From contig JACRFB010000001.1 in NCBI GenBank assembly GCA_016218045.1, positions 124,001 to 188,000 of the forward strand: a stretch of DNA of 64,000 nucleotides. The letters are read 5' to 3'. A program made the position numbers and the translations under genes. Positions 61,390 to 64,000 of this stretch are shown one piece after another. This DNA is from Ignavibacteriota bacterium. Lineage in GTDB: Bacteria > Bacteroidota > Ignavibacteria > SZUA-365. The notes below the pieces were generated by a model. The model was given only the letters and a program-made list of their open reading frames with translations. It was not told the origin of the DNA and searched no databases. Within the stretch, counting starts at the first letter, position 1. Every line of letters begins with the position of its first letter.

Positions 61390-63207
61390 ATGGAGAACGG
61401 TCCGTCGAAGTCTTCCATTCCCATAGTAAGGCGTATGATTCAGATTCACGCGGCGCGCGGTAGCTACTCTTTCCGAGCGGTATGTATGCTAGCGGTGCTG
61501 CTCCTGCCTGCCCCGCTTCTTGCGCAATTCGGAGATCGAAGCGCACAGACGCAGGGTCAAGGCACCAAATCACCGATACAGACAGGCCTTCAGGATGCCG
61601 GCTCGTTAAAGAAGGACGGCATGTCTGCCGTACCTGTTGCTCCGATGGATGGCCCGATCGATCCGAAGACTTATGTCGTCGGCCCGAATGACATCTTCAC
61701 AGTCGGCATCTGGGGCGCATTGATGCTCCAACTTCAGTTGGTTGTCAGTCCGGAGGGTTCGTTAATAATTCCGAGCGTCGGAGAAGTCCCGGTTGCGGGT
61801 AAACCTTTGACCGAGGTAAAAAACGAAGTCCAGCGCCGTGTCCGCTCCAGGTACACAATGGGCGAGATCACAGTAACACTTACGGCCCCTCGGACTTTCA
61901 TTGTATCCTTGCGCGGAAGTGTCATCGCCCCCGGCACGTACACTGCGACTGCGGTGGACAGGGTTGAGCGTGTGTTCCGTCTGGGCGCACTCCTGACGAT
62001 TCCAGCGGCAACAATGTCGCTGCCCGCCCAGACTCTTCTCGATCCACAACCTGGCGACGAAGTAAAAACCCCGAAGCTTGAGCAGCGCCTACAAGTATAC
62101 GACAAGGCATCGACGCGGAATATTCTGCTTCTAAGAAGGACCCGCGATACAGTGCGAGTGGATTTGGCGATGTACGAAGCAACGAACGACGATTCGTATA
62201 ATCCGCCGCTTCGAGATGGAGATGTGATTTTCGTTCCAGCGCTCGATATCGAACGCGACTATCTGTCGATTCAAGGTGCGGTAAACGCACCCGGCAAATA
62301 TGAATTTTCCACGGGCGACAAACTGTCATCGCTGATTCGTATTGCTCGTGGTGTGACCCCCGCCGCGTCCGGGTATGTCAGCATATCACGGCTTGCTGAC
62401 GATGGGCGTGTGTCGAGCGAGGGCAGATACGAGCTAGCCGCAGTTCTGAACGGCGGTGCCGACGATCGCGTACTCGAGCGAGGTGACCGCGTGCTTGTGG
62501 AACGCCGCTCGGATCTACGGCGCGACTACTCTGCATCCATTCAGGGAGCGGTGCAATTCCCCGGCACATACCCGATTTCCGCACGGAACACGACGCTCTC
62601 GGAACTGCTTCGCAGCGCGGGTGGCCTTGCACCAGACGCGCTGCCCCAGGGAGCCATCGTGCTCCGCAAAGTGCAGCGGCTCGGCAATGGAATTTCGCCC
62701 CGTTACGAGGTGGCGCGGTCGTGGCGTGCTGCTCAATTCAACATGGTGGATTCGGCATACTATGTTCAGCTTCTGCGGGAGGGCCGCGTGCCGGTGCGTG
62801 CCGACGTCGCCAAGATAGCAGCAGGAGAGAAAACAAGCGATATTCTACTCGAAGATGGCGATCTGATATCGGTCCCAACGGATAGACGTTCTGTGCTGGT
62901 CGATGGTCAGGTTGCCCGACCCGGTTATCAACCCTGGGTGCCCGGCGCGAAGCTGGAACACTATATCGAAGCAGCGGGCGGCATGACGGAGATGGCCGAG
63001 GAAGGCGACACACGCGTGATCAAGCGTGGTACGCTGGCGTGGGTCGAGTCTGATGAGACGGAGATTGAGTCCGGCGATCAGATCTGGGTGCCGAAGAATA
63101 TTCCGTACGACGTGTCTTACTATTTCGGGCTCGTTCGCGACATCTCCACCTTTCTCACCGCCGCCGCGACGGTCGGTATTCTCGTTTTCCAAGTCACCAA
63201 TAACTAA
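61390..63207 (+). CDS. Polysaccharide export protein with SLBB domains
   Basis: The 605-residue protein belongs to the Wza/GumB-like export family. After an N-terminal hydrophobic signal (LAVLLLPAPLLAQ, about residues 33-45 of this start) comes the Poly_export domain (YVVGPNDIFTVGIWGAL, LIIPSVGEVPVAGKPLTEVK), then several SLBB domains (YLSIQGAVNAPGKYEF, ASIQGAVQFPGTYPIS, VLVDGQVARPGYQPW), and a C-terminal hydrophobic helix (DISTFLTAAATVGILVFQV), which is longer than in Wza. It should form an outer-membrane or trans-envelope channel for polysaccharide. AGGAG six bases before the ATG at 61390 favours this start; Met at 61435 is an alternative with a shorter signal region. Confidence 0.9.
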   Translation: MENGPSKSSIPIVRRMIQIHAARGSYSFRAVCMLAVLLLPAPLLAQFGDRSAQTQGQGTKSPIQTGLQDAGSLKKDGMSAVPVAPMDGPIDPKTYVVGPNDIFTVGIWGALMLQLQLVVSPEGSLIIPSVGEVPVAGKPLTEVKNEVQRRVRSRYTMGEITVTLTAPRTFIVSLRGSVIAPGTYTATAVDRVERVFRLGALLTIPAATMSLPAQTLLDPQPGDEVKTPKLEQRLQVYDKASTRNILLLRRTRDTVRVDLAMYEATNDDSYNPPLRDGDVIFVPALDIERDYLSIQGAVNAPGKYEFSTGDKLSSLIRIARGVTPAASGYVSISRLADDGRVSSEGRYELAAVLNGGADDRVLERGDRVLVERRSDLRRDYSASIQGAVQFPGTYPISARNTTLSELLRSAGGLAPDALPQGAIVLRKVQRLGNGISPRYEVARSWRAAQFNMVDSAYYVQLLREGRVPVRADVAKIAAGEKTSDILLEDGDLISVPTDRRSVLVDGQVARPGYQPWVPGAKLEHYIEAAGGMTEMAEEGDTRVIKRGTLAWVESDETEIESGDQIWVPKNIPYDVSYYFGLVRDISTFLTAAATVGILVFQVTNN

Positions 63208-63231
63208 CCATCGCCGCGCGGTCCGAACCTC

Positions 63232-64000
63232 ATGCAAACACCCAAGGCACCTCTGCCTGAACGCGGTTTCATCGAGTATCTTCTTATACTCGGCACCTGG
63301 AAACGTTTCATATTTTTCAATGTCATTGCCATTACGGTACTCGCGGCAGCCGTGAGTCTTGTGCTGCCGAAGACGTACCGCTCCAGCGCCACGATCATGC
63401 CTCCGAAGAACTCGAATCTTCTGAACCTGATGAACATGTCGTCTTCCGCGCTGATGCGACAGTTCAGTCCGTTGCGCGCTCTCAGCGGCGGTTTGACCCC
63501 GGATCTATACGGCTATGTGTCGTTCCTCAAGAGCAATGCGCTGCTGAATCTAACTGTGCAGCGCATGGACCTGAAGCGGCGCTACAACACGGAGGAAGGT
63601 TGGGCCGCTGTCAACGCGCTGAAGGGCAATATGGACTACGTGGTCAACGAAGAAGGTACGATCACTATCAGCGCGGAGGACAAGGAAGCGGAGTTCGCCT
63701 ACAAGCTCGTCTCGTTCCTTGTAAGCACAATCGATTCTCTCCAACGTTCCATGGCTGTGCGCGAAGCGGCGGAAAACCGGGAGTATATCGGCCAACGGCT
63801 GGACCAGAACCGGGCCGACCTGAGACTCGCAGAGACTCTGATGAAGGAGTATCAGGAGAAGCACGGCGTTATCGCACTCCCTTCCGAGGCCTCGACGGCC
63901 GTGAGCGCGTACGCTGATGTGTTTGCCCAGAAGATGCTCAAGGAATACGAGGTTCGATACCTCGAACGCGCGCTCGGCGTCGACAATCCGCAGCTCCAAA
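63232..64000 (+). CDS. Wzz-like chain-length/tyrosine-kinase-type co-polymerase, cut by window edge
   Basis: The frame is open from 63232 to the right edge, giving 256 residues so far. It has a short cytoplasmic start, a membrane span (about 22-44, FFNVIAITVLAAAVSLVL), the Wzz hallmark strand (PKTYRSSATIMPP) just after it, and long periplasmic helices with coiled-coil character (VREAAENREYIGQRLDQNRA). Wzz proteins set polysaccharide chain length. The C-terminus, and so whether there is a fused kinase domain, lies outside the window. It is 24 bases after the SLBB export gene and belongs to the same operon. Confidence 0.9.
   Translation, partial: MQTPKAPLPERGFIEYLLILGTWKRFIFFNVIAITVLAAAVSLVLPKTYRSSATIMPPKNSNLLNLMNMSSSALMRQFSPLRALSGGLTPDLYGYVSFLKSNALLNLTVQRMDLKRRYNTEEGWAAVNALKGNMDYVVNEEGTITISAEDKEAEFAYKLVSFLVSTIDSLQRSMAVREAAENREYIGQRLDQNRADLRLAETLMKEYQEKHGVIALPSEASTAVSAYADVFAQKMLKEYEVRYLERALGVDNPQLQ

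Overview
The window reads as a chromosomal segment of a free-living bacterium of the FCB group (Bacteroidota, Ignavibacteriota or Kapabacteria-like). Three proteins end in type IX secretion (T9SS)-style C-terminal sorting domains, there is a PorV/PorQ-type outer membrane protein and many OmpA or beta-barrel proteins, DUF4175 and DUF4159 neighbours, and one promoter with a clean TAnnTTTG minus-7 element. Base composition is moderately GC-rich. Genes are densely packed on both strands. I see no insertion sequence, prophage, integrase or CRISPR array. Species-level placement is not possible from the sequence alone.

Layout. 1-2372 (minus): a PorV-like protein followed by two lipoproteins (one DUF1684). 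2491-9650: an Aur1-like PAP2 enzyme, an HtrA protease, and a minus-strand operon inositol-monophosphatase-like / PfkB kinase / mtnA / recO, divergent from a phosphofructokinase whose active-site residues look pyrophosphate-type. 9775-11706: an unusual GH13/GlgE-like protein with altered catalytic residues. 11876-17689: a complete phosphate-uptake operon (candidate Pho boxes, OprP/O-type porin, pstS, pstC, pstA, pstB) in which both permeases carry extra periplasmic segments. 17869-20903: small envelope proteins around a PspC and toast-rack pair. 21055-26325: ettA, a YjbR-like protein, and a translationally coupled membrane-protein/STAND-type ATPase pair. 26420-33096 (minus): an OmpA protein with TSP3 repeats, a cysteine-less redoxin, a large DUF4175 coiled-coil protein and a DUF4159 protein. 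33306-36434: a MerR regulator, tRNA-Pro(GGG), an S9 peptidase and a DinB-fold protein. 36578-43752: a nine-heme cytochrome with a T9SS-like tail, ilvE, two OsmC proteins, an esterase, a barrel protein, a pseudo-receiver, and a structured non-coding RNA with its own promoter and terminator (6S-like). 43816-52832 (minus): a soluble GAF histidine kinase and NtrC-type regulator, a Spy-like lipoprotein, a T9SS beta-propeller protein, and a membrane-anchored degenerate SF2-helicase-like protein. 52947-64000: a secreted phospholipase D-like protein, a second DinB protein, flavin reductase and FAH-family enzymes, a MetH homologue lacking its cobalamin half, and the start of a capsule/exopolysaccharide export locus (SLBB export protein, Wzz-like protein cut by the window edge).

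How the parts fit: much of the window serves the cell envelope (porins, phosphate import, envelope stress proteins, T9SS cargo, polysaccharide export), with housekeeping genes (recO, ettA, tRNA, mtnA, ilvE, metH-like) in between. The best candidates for new biology are the degenerate helicase-like membrane protein, the membrane-protein/STAND ATPase pair, the structured RNA at 43038-43255, and the T9SS-tagged nonaheme cytochrome.
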